In this document: positions 44,201 to 51,937 of the stretch, piece by piece | How positions within the stretch are numbered: the stretch's first letter is position 1 | Layout: each line of letters starts with the position of its first letter | From: Bacteroidota bacterium | GTDB lineage: Bacteria; Bacteroidota; Bacteroidia; NS11-12g; UBA955 | Direction: 5' to 3' | Length of the DNA: 64,000 nucleotides | Assembly (NCBI GenBank): GCA_005798825.1 | Contig: SYIL01000015.1 | Coordinates: 1-64,000 of the forward strand | The notes under the pieces: model-generated | The model's database searches: none | What the model was told of the DNA's origin: nothing | Seen by the model: only the letters and a program-made list of their open reading frames with translations | Program-made: the position numbers and the translations under genes

Positions 44201-45398
44201 CAACGGCATTGTTTTCTATGTAATCTGCTCCATCCCAAAAATCGACATACACAATATCAAATCCCGAATCCAAATACATTCTAATTATCTCTGGAGTAAA
44301 TTGAATAGCAGGCCAGTCTTCCCAAAATTTACCATCTACATTCCATTGTTTCCCTTTTAATAAGTCCAAATACCCTGTATTTCCGCATTTCCCATCCCTG
44401 TAACCTGTTGGATGGGCTTTATAACCAAAATCAATGCCCTCAACAAAAACTATCGGCCGCCGCAAACAGGTATTTGGACTGCCATCTGCATCTTCATTTA
44501 AGCCGAAATGAATCGTGATGTGCGCTCCAGAATTTGTCCATTGTCCATTGGCACCCATAAAATTATGAGACACATCAAATTGCTCTATCGGTTGATTGAA
44601 TAATACCTTTTCCCATTCATGCTCATTAAAGTGAATATTGATAATCGACCAAGAAAATAGCCTTGCCATTCCGAATGAAAATGACACAGGAGGATTTATT
44701 TTGAGGAATCTATAATTTGCCTGCTCTGCCTCGAGCCATATATGACAAAGGTTGAGTCCTTTCTGAATACCCTTAAGTGCCACTACTTGATTCATTATCA
44801 AGGGTGTTTCATTTCCATTCACAGTAATGCCAATCTGTATATTGGAATCCAAAAAGTGATTGCCAAAAATAAAACGCGAGTCCAAAACAACCCTTGTGTA
44901 GTTTGCACTCCACCGCAAACTCATCGGAGTTGCCATAAAAATATTGTGGCGGTTAAAATCCGACTTAACCAGAACCCTTCTTTCCTCCAACATGGCGCTA
45001 TCCTGATTTACTGTATATCCGTCTCCCAGCCAAAAAGAGTCTGAAAGTTCATCGCATTGTGCATCTACAAGCAGAATGGGAACGATACCTTTTTTTAGGT
45101 ATTCATGGGTCCAAACCAGCAAACTATCCCATTGGTTGGGATCGGGTCTTTCTTGCACTTTGGCATATTCCAAAATCCTCAAAAGTTCCTCTGCATTATC
45201 TAAAACGATTGTATCACTTCCAATACCTCCCGTATATTTTTCAATATCAAGTTGGGGACAGCTAATATCCAATAAACGATTGATCGGTGCTTTTGCTAAG
45301 TTCAATCCACGGAAATATCCCTGGTAATTCTTCATAAAAGTTTGGGCGTGAATCTGCGAACCCAACACCAGTAAAATGAAAAGTATTTTTTGTTTCAT
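41223..45398 (-). CDS. Giant secreted alpha/beta-hydrolase with beta-helix and T9SS sorting domain
   Basis: 1391 residues from the ATG at 45398, which overlaps the stop of a small upstream ORF (ATGA) and gives a clean signal peptide (ILFILLVLGSQIHAQ). A strand-rich domain (about 30-300) precedes an alpha/beta-hydrolase core: FVEGIDFGY as the oxyanion strand and HVLGASMGGLVARTAL with nucleophile Ser-423. From about residue 780 the protein becomes a right-handed beta-helix (many N-N-I, G-T-G-I-E-I-N-N turns), and it ends in a T9SS type-A-like sorting domain (FDVFSIQGKWLKY, GLSDGIYILRWWD). It should be exported across the outer membrane by T9SS. A lipase/esterase activity is likely; its substrate is unknown. 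Confidence 0.82.
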   Translation of the reverse strand: MKQKILFILLVLGSQIHAQTFMKNYQGYFRGLNLAKAPINRLLDISCPQLDIEKYTGGIGSDTIVLDNAEELLRILEYAKVQERPDPNQWDSLLVWTHEYLKKGIVPILLVDAQCDELSDSFWLGDGYTVNQDSAMLEERRVLVKSDFNRHNIFMATPMSLRWSANYTRVVLDSRFIFGNHFLDSNIQIGITVNGNETPLIMNQVVALKGIQKGLNLCHIWLEAEQANYRFLKINPPVSFSFGMARLFSWSIINIHFNEHEWEKVLFNQPIEQFDVSHNFMGANGQWTNSGAHITIHFGLNEDADGSPNTCLRRPIVFVEGIDFGYKAHPTGYRDGKCGNTGYLDLLKGKQWNVDGKFWEDWPAIQFTPEIIRMYLDSGFDIVYVDFWDGADYIENNAVVVAEVLKKISNRLCGKEIHVLGASMGGLVARTALTLLESDSNAMCIRSFTAFDTPFLGANIPMSLQATMSYFSDFLGLTKDIKVRMLDRPASKQTLFMHYTQIDKPHNQYVQFLSNPSLQLFPIIPYKLAIVNGSDMSKVHSKIDGMDLVPGDLMAQFKFRDGLKQKLTSLAEETGIKWLVLAALLIPTMDAKLFCHATTLVSGRESKKAVAVFESNIKKDKTWYVDSKSLGYDFLPGSSSSGLAQIGDLSQLAQSFVESKLFCKKTSFVPTWSALNIKDGEKNWRLPLKTQVGSGWQQLYSTPFDAYFSQSKNQDHVFFDSSKFGNTHWLLQQILQLTRAGLTEIKNTVFFGGLRDRFLENVTVFDGGVLKINDWSGSPTVSNEDSVTLVRLKNRDFYIGTCTPSTVCVKNGAKIEIGSGSEGKQITTLRLTKSAQLLIEKGGLLQLKAKCSKLIVSSGAELNLMDGSNFIIGEGTSVIIEEGAIIHLGKNVNIRLNGLGAMLHIKGKLILDSNTVINCIADSGFSTGLMKWSNIGKGYGLFSISGADNATLKVKGNDKNTSPVLQIEGKITTIDVINRVVLERASIHMGNHSEWRMAGYLSMVDSRVSPTEWAKTGVDGIVFERGNINLERSDFVNLFNGIRILDSVKIIKLNKLLFTGCGTALSINNGGFTVSDSRFKNNIVGLELSGGEEIDSVINTDFFNSETVGIAIQPWGSKKSGVFVGGSDFFRNAKAIKCSDRLLAIGCCVFGYNGTGIEINNGNLVMGAGSKLLLGHDTIISGSNTFAHSDKYAILLEQSRLFLNGHNNFILSNGKQGSKIQIAGGLNLDTNNTMWSKSRQLLSIGENHWQPTNAKFSIDSLQAKFVNLGYYGVGGKFLGVNIAGKLSKTIFTACFNPNNSLSNGLKMSGIDNFYDDRVIGDIGTISIMNGIENLLPMNFDVFSIQGKWLKYYNRKIEIDDWHYGLSDGIYILRWWDEQGKPQGKKVCIFRN

Positions 45399-45565
45399 AC
45401 CCAGATCCTCCAAATATTATGTTGCGCCGCCGGAAAGCGAATTTCAACCCACAATGCTTTGTTATACCCAACGTTAAAATTTCCCGGACTACTATCAGGA
45501 CAAGAAAAATACCTCCCATCCCGGTTCACCCATACATCACTGTTTTTAATTTGCTTTTCCATCAT
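45395..45565 (-). CDS. Putative 56-residue ORF translationally coupled to the giant hydrolase
   Basis: An open frame of 56 codons, from ATG ATG at 45565 to a TGA that overlaps the ATG of the next gene (ATGA). The product is Trp/Asn-rich (SDVWVNRDGRYFSCPD, YNKALWVEIRFPAAQHN, ending IWRIWV) with no signal peptide and one cysteine. The overlap, unbiased codon use and position in an otherwise empty 170-bp gap suggest a real gene, or the 3' remnant of a longer one. No family is recognised. Upstream (45566-45737) are A/T-rich sequences but no clean -7 box within 20 nt of this ATG. Confidence 0.45.
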   Translation of the reverse strand: MMEKQIKNSDVWVNRDGRYFSCPDSSPGNFNVGYNKALWVEIRFPAAQHNIWRIWV

Positions 45566-45737
45566 TTCATATTTTTAAATTGTCCCAACAAAAATGGAGG
45601 TGACGCTTCTTTGATCACTGTCAATTATTCCCAATACTCGGCACCCAAAAAATTAATATTTGTAATTTTTGCAATTTCCTTGGGTGTTTCAGCCCATTTT
45701 GTTGTGTTAATCAAAAACCATTTTAAAATCAAAATTT

Positions 45738-46718
45738 ATGCGAATGATCGACACATTTACCCAACTGCTTCACCAGAAAACAAAACAACAAGGAATGAAA
45801 ACTGCGAATATCGTTGCTGATATTCTGTGCATCTCACAAGACTCGGCCTATCGCCGAATTCGCAACCCACTATCATTAAGGGCTGATGAATTAATGAAAC
45901 TGGCAAAAGAATTTAATATTGATCTAAATACACTTGTCAATATGGGTCATAACTGGTTTCAAGGGGAGTTTAAATCTATAAATAGTACCTATACAACCCA
46001 CCACTATTATGCAGATTTAAAACATTACATGCAAAAAGCCATCGAACGGCCCAATAGTTTTATATCTATCGGTGCAAGAGAAATCCCCTTGTTTTACAAT
46101 TTTTGGTTTCCCGCATTGGCTTCGTTCAAGGCCTTTATTTGGAGCCGCGATTTCTTGGGTAATCCAACGCTCAGAAACAGTCCTTTTCACGCAGGCATAA
46201 TGCCTGAGGAAAAGAATTTCGAATCCTTAAGTACACAGTATATGAATATTGCGAGTGAAGAAATTTGGAGCTACGAAACCCTGTTTAGCACCTTGTATCA
46301 AATCAAACACTATAAAGAATGCGGATTGTTTGCAAATGAAAATGAATACAAAGCGGTACTTGATGAGTATGATTTATTGATTGATCATATCCACGAACAA
46401 GCAGAAAAAGGTAAAAAACTTCATCCCTATCAACCGCATATCCAAGGAGCCGATTATCATTTGTATTTTACACCCTTAGTAAACAATGACAATACATTCA
46501 TTGTAAAAACCATTCGCGACAGCGTGGCATTAATTTGTTCTCAAATGAATGGTGTGTTGATTAGCGATTGCGAACACTGGGTAAATTCTGCACACCATTG
46601 GTTGGAAACATGCAAAACCAATGGGACTTTATTAAGTGTAACTGGCAGTGGCCCTCGAAATCGCTTTTTGCGACAAGAATATTATGGTAAGAAGAAATTG
46701 TTGGGGCTAAACCAGTAA
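45738..46718 (+). CDS. Helix-turn-helix transcriptional regulator with large C-terminal domain
   Basis: 326 residues (a second ATG two codons later is equally possible). The first 65 residues form a Cro/BetR-like helix-turn-helix (TANIVADILCISQDSAYRRI, then LRADELMKLAKEFNIDLNTLV). The remaining 260 residues are mainly helical with no family I recognise (YYADLKHYMQKAIERPNSF, EEIWSYETLFSTLYQIK). This two-part design recurs in Bacteroidota regulators. It is divergent from the 56-residue ORF and giant secreted hydrolase, with 172 bp between them, so it may regulate that pair. The ligand is unknown. Confidence 0.72.
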   Translation: MRMIDTFTQLLHQKTKQQGMKTANIVADILCISQDSAYRRIRNPLSLRADELMKLAKEFNIDLNTLVNMGHNWFQGEFKSINSTYTTHHYYADLKHYMQKAIERPNSFISIGAREIPLFYNFWFPALASFKAFIWSRDFLGNPTLRNSPFHAGIMPEEKNFESLSTQYMNIASEEIWSYETLFSTLYQIKHYKECGLFANENEYKAVLDEYDLLIDHIHEQAEKGKKLHPYQPHIQGADYHLYFTPLVNNDNTFIVKTIRDSVALICSQMNGVLISDCEHWVNSAHHWLETCKTNGTLLSVTGSGPRNRFLRQEYYGKKKLLGLNQ

Positions 46719-46730
46719 GGTGATTCAGAC

Positions 46731-47567
46731 TTATTCGAGGTTAAAAACAATATTGTCTATAAGGCGAACAGTTCCAATATAACCTGCGAAAACCAATGCA
46801 TGTTGCGAATTGGTATCCAATAAGGAGGCATTTTCTAAAGTTGGTAAATGAACCCAATTCAAATATTCGGTTACAATTCCCTTGGATTTTAGATGGGCAA
46901 TTTGGGTGCGTCGATCAGCATGAAAATTCTGAATATTTCCTCGAAGTGCAAAAAGAGATTTCGATATTTCAGCAGCGTTTTTTCTATCGTCAACAGACAA
47001 AAGAGTATTTCTAGAGCTCATCGCCAATCCCGATTCTTCCCTATGTGTTGGAACCATGTGGAAGCAAATATCTTGAAACTCTTGGTCGAGCAATTGACGA
47101 ACTACCAGGCATTGCTGTAAATCTTTTTGTCCGAAATACACCGAATTGGGCTTGATAAATAAAAATAATCGAAATAAAACCTGAATTACGCCATTAAAAT
47201 GACTGGGCCGATATTTGCCCTCAAATCGCTCGCCTAAATCGTGTAAATCAACTTGAATATCTTGAATACCCGCATTGTATAATTCATCATGACTCGGAAT
47301 AAGAACTGCGTTTGTTCCCGCATTTTCCAAAGCCAGTAAATCGGACTCTATCGTTCGTGGATAATTTTTTAAATCCTCTATATTGTTGAATTGTAAAGGA
47401 TTAATAAATATACTAACCAATGTAAACGCTCCATTTTTTTGCGCTGCCTTCACGAGTGCACAATGGCCTTCGTGCAAAGCACCCATAGTTGGAATAAAGG
47501 CAATCGGCTTACACAAAATATTCTCTTTTGTAAAATCTAACTCTTTGAGACTTTGAATAAGCTTCAT
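46731..47567 (-). CDS. panC: Pantothenate synthetase
   Basis: A 278-residue enzyme condensing pantoate and beta-alanine with ATP. The start at 47567 (MKLIQSLKEL) matches homologues; the frame is open back to 47618. The signature FIPTMGALHEGHCALVKAA and the HIGH-like core, plus NPLQFNN, FGQKDLQQ and AMSSRNTLL are all present. It is divergent from a half-length glycogen-synthase-like gene, a pairing seen in other Bacteroidota. The 14 nt between panC and its neighbour on the right, and 12 bp to the HTH gene on the left, leave little room for separate regulation. Confidence 0.96.
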   Translation of the reverse strand: MKLIQSLKELDFTKENILCKPIAFIPTMGALHEGHCALVKAAQKNGAFTLVSIFINPLQFNNIEDLKNYPRTIESDLLALENAGTNAVLIPSHDELYNAGIQDIQVDLHDLGERFEGKYRPSHFNGVIQVLFRLFLFIKPNSVYFGQKDLQQCLVVRQLLDQEFQDICFHMVPTHREESGLAMSSRNTLLSVDDRKNAAEISKSLFALRGNIQNFHADRRTQIAHLKSKGIVTEYLNWVHLPTLENASLLDTNSQHALVFAGYIGTVRLIDNIVFNLE

Positions 47568-47651
47568 ATTTATTGACAAAACGCTGGAGCAAATAACGAT
47601 TTTTTCAATGTTCTTCAAAAATTGTTATTTCAAATTCCAATTTTTTTATTA

Positions 47652-47659
47652 TACTTTTG
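47652..47659 (+). promoter_or_regulatory. -7 box of the half-glycogen-synthase/DUF4270 operon
   Basis: TACTTTTG, exact consensus, 32 nt before the ATG at 47692, giving a leader of about 25 nt. Confidence 0.45.
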
Positions 47660-47691
47660 TAGTCTTTTTCTACACATAGACCACCAAAATT

Positions 47692-48486
47692 ATGACTCAA
47701 ACCAAAAAACGTGTTCTGTTTGTAAGTTCAGAAATGTCTCCCTTTTTAGAGACCTCCCCTTTGGCAACCATTGCCAGGATGTTGCCCCAAGCTTTGCAAG
47801 AACAAGACAATGAAATTCGAATTCTTGTTCCGCGATTTGGTGTTATAAATGAGCGAAGAAATCGACTTCACGAAGTTGTTCGCCTCTCCGGAATCAATAT
47901 TTCTATCGATGACAATGACAATCCGCTGGTCATCAAGGTTGCGTCTATACCCCAAACCAAGATGCAAGTCTATTTCCTAGACAACGAAGACTACTTTCAC
48001 CGCAAACATGTTTTTCGGGATGACAAGGGAAAATTATTCGATGACAACGACGAACGAACCATTTTTTTCTGCAAAGGGGTATTAGAAACCGTAAAAAAAT
48101 TGGGCTGGTCTCCTGAAATTATTCACTGCCAAGGTTGGATGACCAGTTTGATTCCTGTTTACTTGAAAACACTGTATAAAGATGAACCTGTTTTTAGAAA
48201 TACAAAGATTGTTTTTAGTGTGTATTGTGACCAAGATAAGGTTACGCTTGGAAACGATTTCTCACGTAAAGCAGGTCTGAATGTAATAGAAGTTAGTTTT
48301 GGTGAAGCGAGTGTTGATGACATGAATATTGGTGCAGTTAAACATTCAGATGCGATTGTAACAGCAAGTGAAGAAGCTCACCGGGTTGTTGAAGAGCACT
48401 TAGAAAACAAAATCGTAATGCGCCACAGTGATGACAATACCGCCTCACAATATACCAGCTTATACGAACGCCTTTTAACTTGTTAA
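47692..48486 (+). CDS. Glycogen/starch-synthase-like protein, N-terminal half only
   Basis: A 264-residue protein covering only the N-terminal (GT5) Rossmann half of glycogen synthase: VLFVSSEMSPFLETSPLATI, NEIRILVPRFGVI, VYFLDNEDYF, IIHCQGWMTSLIPVYL and a terminal helix region with IVTASEEAHRVVEEHL. The GT5 ADP-glucose motif KTGGL is replaced by ETSPL, and the C-terminal donor-binding half is absent. It therefore cannot be a normal glycogen synthase. Short versions are conserved in Bacteroidota beside panC and DUF4270 genes, so a separate, unknown role is likely. DUF4270 follows after 4 nt. Confidence 0.85.
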   Translation: MTQTKKRVLFVSSEMSPFLETSPLATIARMLPQALQEQDNEIRILVPRFGVINERRNRLHEVVRLSGINISIDDNDNPLVIKVASIPQTKMQVYFLDNEDYFHRKHVFRDDKGKLFDDNDERTIFFCKGVLETVKKLGWSPEIIHCQGWMTSLIPVYLKTLYKDEPVFRNTKIVFSVYCDQDKVTLGNDFSRKAGLNVIEVSFGEASVDDMNIGAVKHSDAIVTASEEAHRVVEEHLENKIVMRHSDDNTASQYTSLYERLLTC

Positions 48487-48490
48487 ATCA

Positions 48491-49816
48491 GTGTTTGTTC
48501 GAATTGCCCCTTTTTTAATAGTGCTATTTGTAGGTCTTATTTCTTGCACCAAAGAAAATGGCAATATTGTTATATCAGGTCAAAATCAAAAAGACAAGCT
48601 TTCGCTATTTCGCACCGATACCTTGTCGCTGATAACCCGAACCATCAGGGAAGATTCATTGCCCGGAAACAACCTCAGTTACGCTCTTCTTGGAGAATTA
48701 AACGATCCAGTCTTGGGGAAAAGCAAAGCCAGTTTATTCGCAAAAATGAACATCATTGAACCCGAAAACAATTTTCCGAATACCCGCGAACCCGACTCTG
48801 CCATACTCTATATTCCCCTTGTAGAGGGTATGAATTTTTACGGAAATCGTGGTTCTTCACAACATCTTAGAATTTATCCCCTAAACGAAACAATCACCGC
48901 AAGCAATGTTTATTATCAAAACCAAACTGTTCAATACCATCAAAACAATGTATCAGATTATTTCGGAAGCCTATACCTTCAAAAGATTGATTCCATTGGT
49001 TATCGAAAAACCAAAATAGCACTAAAACAGGGATTGATTGTGAAATTGAGTAAAGCGTTTGCGCGGTCACTGATGCAAATGCCTGCAGAAGCATATAAAA
49101 ACAATGAAGGCCTGGCCAAATATTTCAAAGGGATTGCCATTATACCAGAAAATGATGAATTGCTCCCAGGAGAGGGTGGACACGCTGTCTTTGACATCAC
49201 CAATACCCAATCGATCAACTCACGTGCCAAAATTCTGTTATATTACAATGACACATCCACATTTGTATTCGGATTTGATGGAAAATCTGCCTCTGTAAAC
49301 AATGGACAAACGGGTCCCTATCCTCCAAAAATTGTTGAACAACTCTTAAACCCAAAGGGCCACTTCAAAACCACCTATGTTCAGGCATTGTGTGGACTAA
49401 AAACACAAATAGAAATCCCCTATTTATTGAATTTAATTAATCAAGGAAATATTGGAGTTAATAACGCCGAATTGTATTTATATACCAACAATATCAGAAA
49501 TGCAACCTATTTTGCCCCCCCGCGTATGAACATTTTTCAACCAAATTCGAAAACCGGAAAACGAAATAAATTCATTGCAGATGCATTAGAATCTCTTGGC
49601 AGTTTTGGAGGTATTTACAATGAAACTGGCCACTACTACAAATTTGTAATTACCCGCCATTTGCAAAATGTCCTAAATGCCAAAGCGTTTAATGGTGAAG
49701 ATATTAATTATGGATTGTTTTTTGCTTTACCAAGTGATAACCCTGTAATTGGGGCAAGAACAGGTATCGATCATACAAAAACACGGTTAATCATTACCTA
49801 TACAAAACCGAATTAA
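48491..49816 (+). CDS. DUF4270 family lipoprotein
   Basis: 441 residues from a GTG 4 nt after the upstream stop. An N-terminal lipoprotein signal (FLIVLFVGLISC, Cys-19) leads to the DUF4270 body, with the typical early block SLPGNNLSYALLGELNDPVLG and the repeated beta-strand pattern DSAILYIPL and NNAELYLYTNN. Family members are surface or outer-membrane lipoproteins of Bacteroidota with unknown function. It is the middle gene of an operon (half glycogen synthase, DUF4270, DAHP synthase 20 bp later). The conserved link with the half glycogen synthase hints at a common, possibly glycan-related, role. Confidence 0.88.
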   Translation: MFVRIAPFLIVLFVGLISCTKENGNIVISGQNQKDKLSLFRTDTLSLITRTIREDSLPGNNLSYALLGELNDPVLGKSKASLFAKMNIIEPENNFPNTREPDSAILYIPLVEGMNFYGNRGSSQHLRIYPLNETITASNVYYQNQTVQYHQNNVSDYFGSLYLQKIDSIGYRKTKIALKQGLIVKLSKAFARSLMQMPAEAYKNNEGLAKYFKGIAIIPENDELLPGEGGHAVFDITNTQSINSRAKILLYYNDTSTFVFGFDGKSASVNNGQTGPYPPKIVEQLLNPKGHFKTTYVQALCGLKTQIEIPYLLNLINQGNIGVNNAELYLYTNNIRNATYFAPPRMNIFQPNSKTGKRNKFIADALESLGSFGGIYNETGHYYKFVITRHLQNVLNAKAFNGEDINYGLFFALPSDNPVIGARTGIDHTKTRLIITYTKPN

Positions 49817-49836
49817 CACCAAATTGTTTCTACACT

Positions 49837-50709
49837 ATGGGAAACCGAAATCCATACCAATTGGTCAGTAGAGAATGGCAACCAGAAGATACCCATTTCG
49901 TTGTGAATGATGTGGTTATTGGCAAAGATTTGATGATGATTGCAGGACCGTGTGCTGTGGAAAATCGAGAACAAATTTTTACGATTAGCGAGTACTTGTC
50001 TAAATTTAATATCAAATTCCTTCGGGGCGGAGCATATAAGCCACGAACAAGTCCCTATTCATTTCAAGGATTAAAAACAGAAGGCTTGCAATTGTTGAGA
50101 GAGGCCGCAGATAAATATAACATGGCGGTAGTTTCTGAAATTATGGGCAACGAAAAAATAGAAGAACTTTGCGACTATGCTGACATATTGCAAGTAGGTA
50201 CTCGCAATATGCAAAATTACACATTGTTAAAAGCATTGGGAAAAATAAAGAAGCCTATATTATTAAAGCGCGGAATGATGAGCACCATTGAGGAATGGTT
50301 ATTGGCAGCAGAATATATAATGAGTAGTGGCAACGAAAAAATCATTTTGTGCGAAAGGGGAATTAGAACATTTGAAAATTCTACAAGAAATACCTTGGAT
50401 ATTTCAGCGGTTCCTTTGTTAAAATTATTGAGCCATTTGCCTGTAATCATTGATCCGAGCCAGGGAACAGGTATGCGTGAATTGGTGACTCCGATTTCTT
50501 CAGCCGCCATTGCCGCTGGTGCAGATGGGTTAATTATTGAGGTTCACAATCAGCCCAATGAAGCACTGAGTGATGGCGACCAAAGTTTGTACTTGGACCA
50601 ATTTAGCGATTTACTTCCCCTTTTGAAAAAACAAGCAGCTTTTCGAAATAAACGCTTTGATTATGACCGCGTATCCAAGCTTTCCCCGTTAAAAAACGAT
50701 TTGGTTTAA
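49837..50709 (+). CDS. aroF: 3-deoxy-7-phosphoheptulonate synthase (DAHP synthase, type I-beta)
   Basis: A 290-residue enzyme condensing phosphoenolpyruvate and erythrose-4-phosphate, the first step of the shikimate pathway. The type I-beta (KDO8P-synthase-like) signature is clear: MMIAGPCAVEN, LRGGAYKPRTSPYSFQG, DILQVGTRNMQN, LKRGMMSTIEEWL, ERGIRTFE and the metal/PEP region PVIIDPSQGTG with IIEVHNQP. It lacks the N-terminal regulatory ACT-like or chorismate mutase extension, so feedback control must come from elsewhere. It may be co-transcribed with the DUF4270 gene 20 bp upstream. Confidence 0.94.
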   Translation: MGNRNPYQLVSREWQPEDTHFVVNDVVIGKDLMMIAGPCAVENREQIFTISEYLSKFNIKFLRGGAYKPRTSPYSFQGLKTEGLQLLREAADKYNMAVVSEIMGNEKIEELCDYADILQVGTRNMQNYTLLKALGKIKKPILLKRGMMSTIEEWLLAAEYIMSSGNEKIILCERGIRTFENSTRNTLDISAVPLLKLLSHLPVIIDPSQGTGMRELVTPISSAAIAAGADGLIIEVHNQPNEALSDGDQSLYLDQFSDLLPLLKKQAAFRNKRFDYDRVSKLSPLKNDLV

Positions 50710-50950
50710 CTGTATGGAATCCACGCCAGAAACCCTATTGGTGTAAATCAACGGTAATTAAAAGCAAGCTGTTTTTCTGATCCTATATTTTTGGGTTTTG
50801 GTTCGGGCCGTTTCTACTCGCGAAGTATTTACTTTTATACCATGGAACCGCATCAAATTTTTGATAACACTAGTTCCATTTCAAACAGTGGTTTGGTTTT
50901 AGGATCTCTGACCATGGCGTCCAATTGATACTTTTAAAATACGCGTTTTG
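50710..50950. other. Intergenic region, 241 bp, no gene supported
   Basis: The longest gap in the window, between DAHP synthase (plus) and the FemAB-like gene (minus), which end towards each other. It contains only a 28-codon frame (50842-50928) without recognisable features and a weak inverted stretch near 50937-50952. I see no terminator with a T tract, RNA gene or repeat. Confidence 0.6.
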
Positions 50951-51937
50951 TTAAATACCTCTTTTCAATACCCAAAATGGTGCATTGTGGGCATTGAATT
51001 TTTTGTAAAATGCCGCCACACTTTCAATACTGCTTCCTTCAAAGTCTAAGACCATATTCTGGTTTTTATAGGATTGAATTACATGGTTTATAATGCCGTG
51101 CATAATACCCAAGGTTTTGCCTTTCAGGGTGGGTCCTGCACAGACATAATGCAAATAACCCGGTTCGTTTTTATTGCCCTGAGTACTCAGAAAAATTGCA
51201 GCACCCAACAGGTCATCATTTTCAGAGTGCGCCGATAAGGTAAACGCATTTAATTCGGTTTTTTGACAAGCCAGTGCAAAGATATCATAGGTTTTTTGAC
51301 TGATATCCGGGTTCAAGTGACCCCAAGCGGAACGATACGTTTGAATCACTTCATGGTATGCAATTGTGTTTTTTGTGTACCGAATTTCCATTGATTCGAG
51401 TGCTTTGATATTTTTCTGGGCGTCTTTGTTGAATGGCTTAACGAGCCAAAGCGGCAGTATGAAATTGTCTTTTTGCTGCAATACCCCCCGCTGTACAAAT
51501 TGCTTTATACATGATAACAAAACCATCCTATTGGGTTTTGGAGGATTAAAAATTGCATTCCCATCCACACCGCTTGGTTTATCTTTAATCGCAAAATAGG
51601 GATTCAGTTGCAACCTTACCCGAATAAATCGCCAGGGAATTCTTTTAATAAATGCCTGAGTGCCTATGTGTTCATCATTGCCAAATGCGCCTAGTTGCTG
51701 ACAAAAAGGAGGCTGCACGATATATTGAAGACCCCATTTTTTTTTGATAGGAAGCGGAAATACTGCCTCATAGTCTCCATAAATTAGGGCGTCCCATTTT
51801 CCATTGCATACTACATCCAAATAATTGCTGTGGGCATAGGCCAAATGTGGCTTTCCGGCTGAAATACAGAGATTCCATTTGTCTTTGTTTATGAAGTTAT
51901 GGGATACATAACAAATTTTTTTGTCTCCCTGTTTCAT
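50951..51937 (-). CDS. FemAB-like GNAT-fold acyltransferase
   Basis: 328 residues from the ATG at 51937, which overlaps the stop of the deacetylase gene (ATGA); the frame reaches 51949. It has the double-GNAT pattern of FemA/FemX-type proteins (YLDVVCNGKWDALIYGDYEAVFPLPI) and a C-terminal block DFEGSSIESVAAFYKKF nearly identical to that of Bacteroidota FemAB-like acyltransferases. FemAB proteins add amino acids to cell-wall precursors using aminoacyl-tRNA, but many relatives modify exopolysaccharides. Coupling to a polysaccharide deacetylase favours a role in modifying an amino-sugar glycan. The substrate is unknown. Confidence 0.78.
   Translation of the reverse strand: MKQGDKKICYVSHNFINKDKWNLCISAGKPHLAYAHSNYLDVVCNGKWDALIYGDYEAVFPLPIKKKWGLQYIVQPPFCQQLGAFGNDEHIGTQAFIKRIPWRFIRVRLQLNPYFAIKDKPSGVDGNAIFNPPKPNRMVLLSCIKQFVQRGVLQQKDNFILPLWLVKPFNKDAQKNIKALESMEIRYTKNTIAYHEVIQTYRSAWGHLNPDISQKTYDIFALACQKTELNAFTLSAHSENDDLLGAAIFLSTQGNKNEPGYLHYVCAGPTLKGKTLGIMHGIINHVIQSYKNQNMVLDFEGSSIESVAAFYKKFNAHNAPFWVLKRGI

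Noticed and set aside
50842..50928. 28-codon frame in the largest intergenic gap
   Set aside because: No promoter box at the usual spacing, no hydrophobic or other signature, and length compatible with chance.
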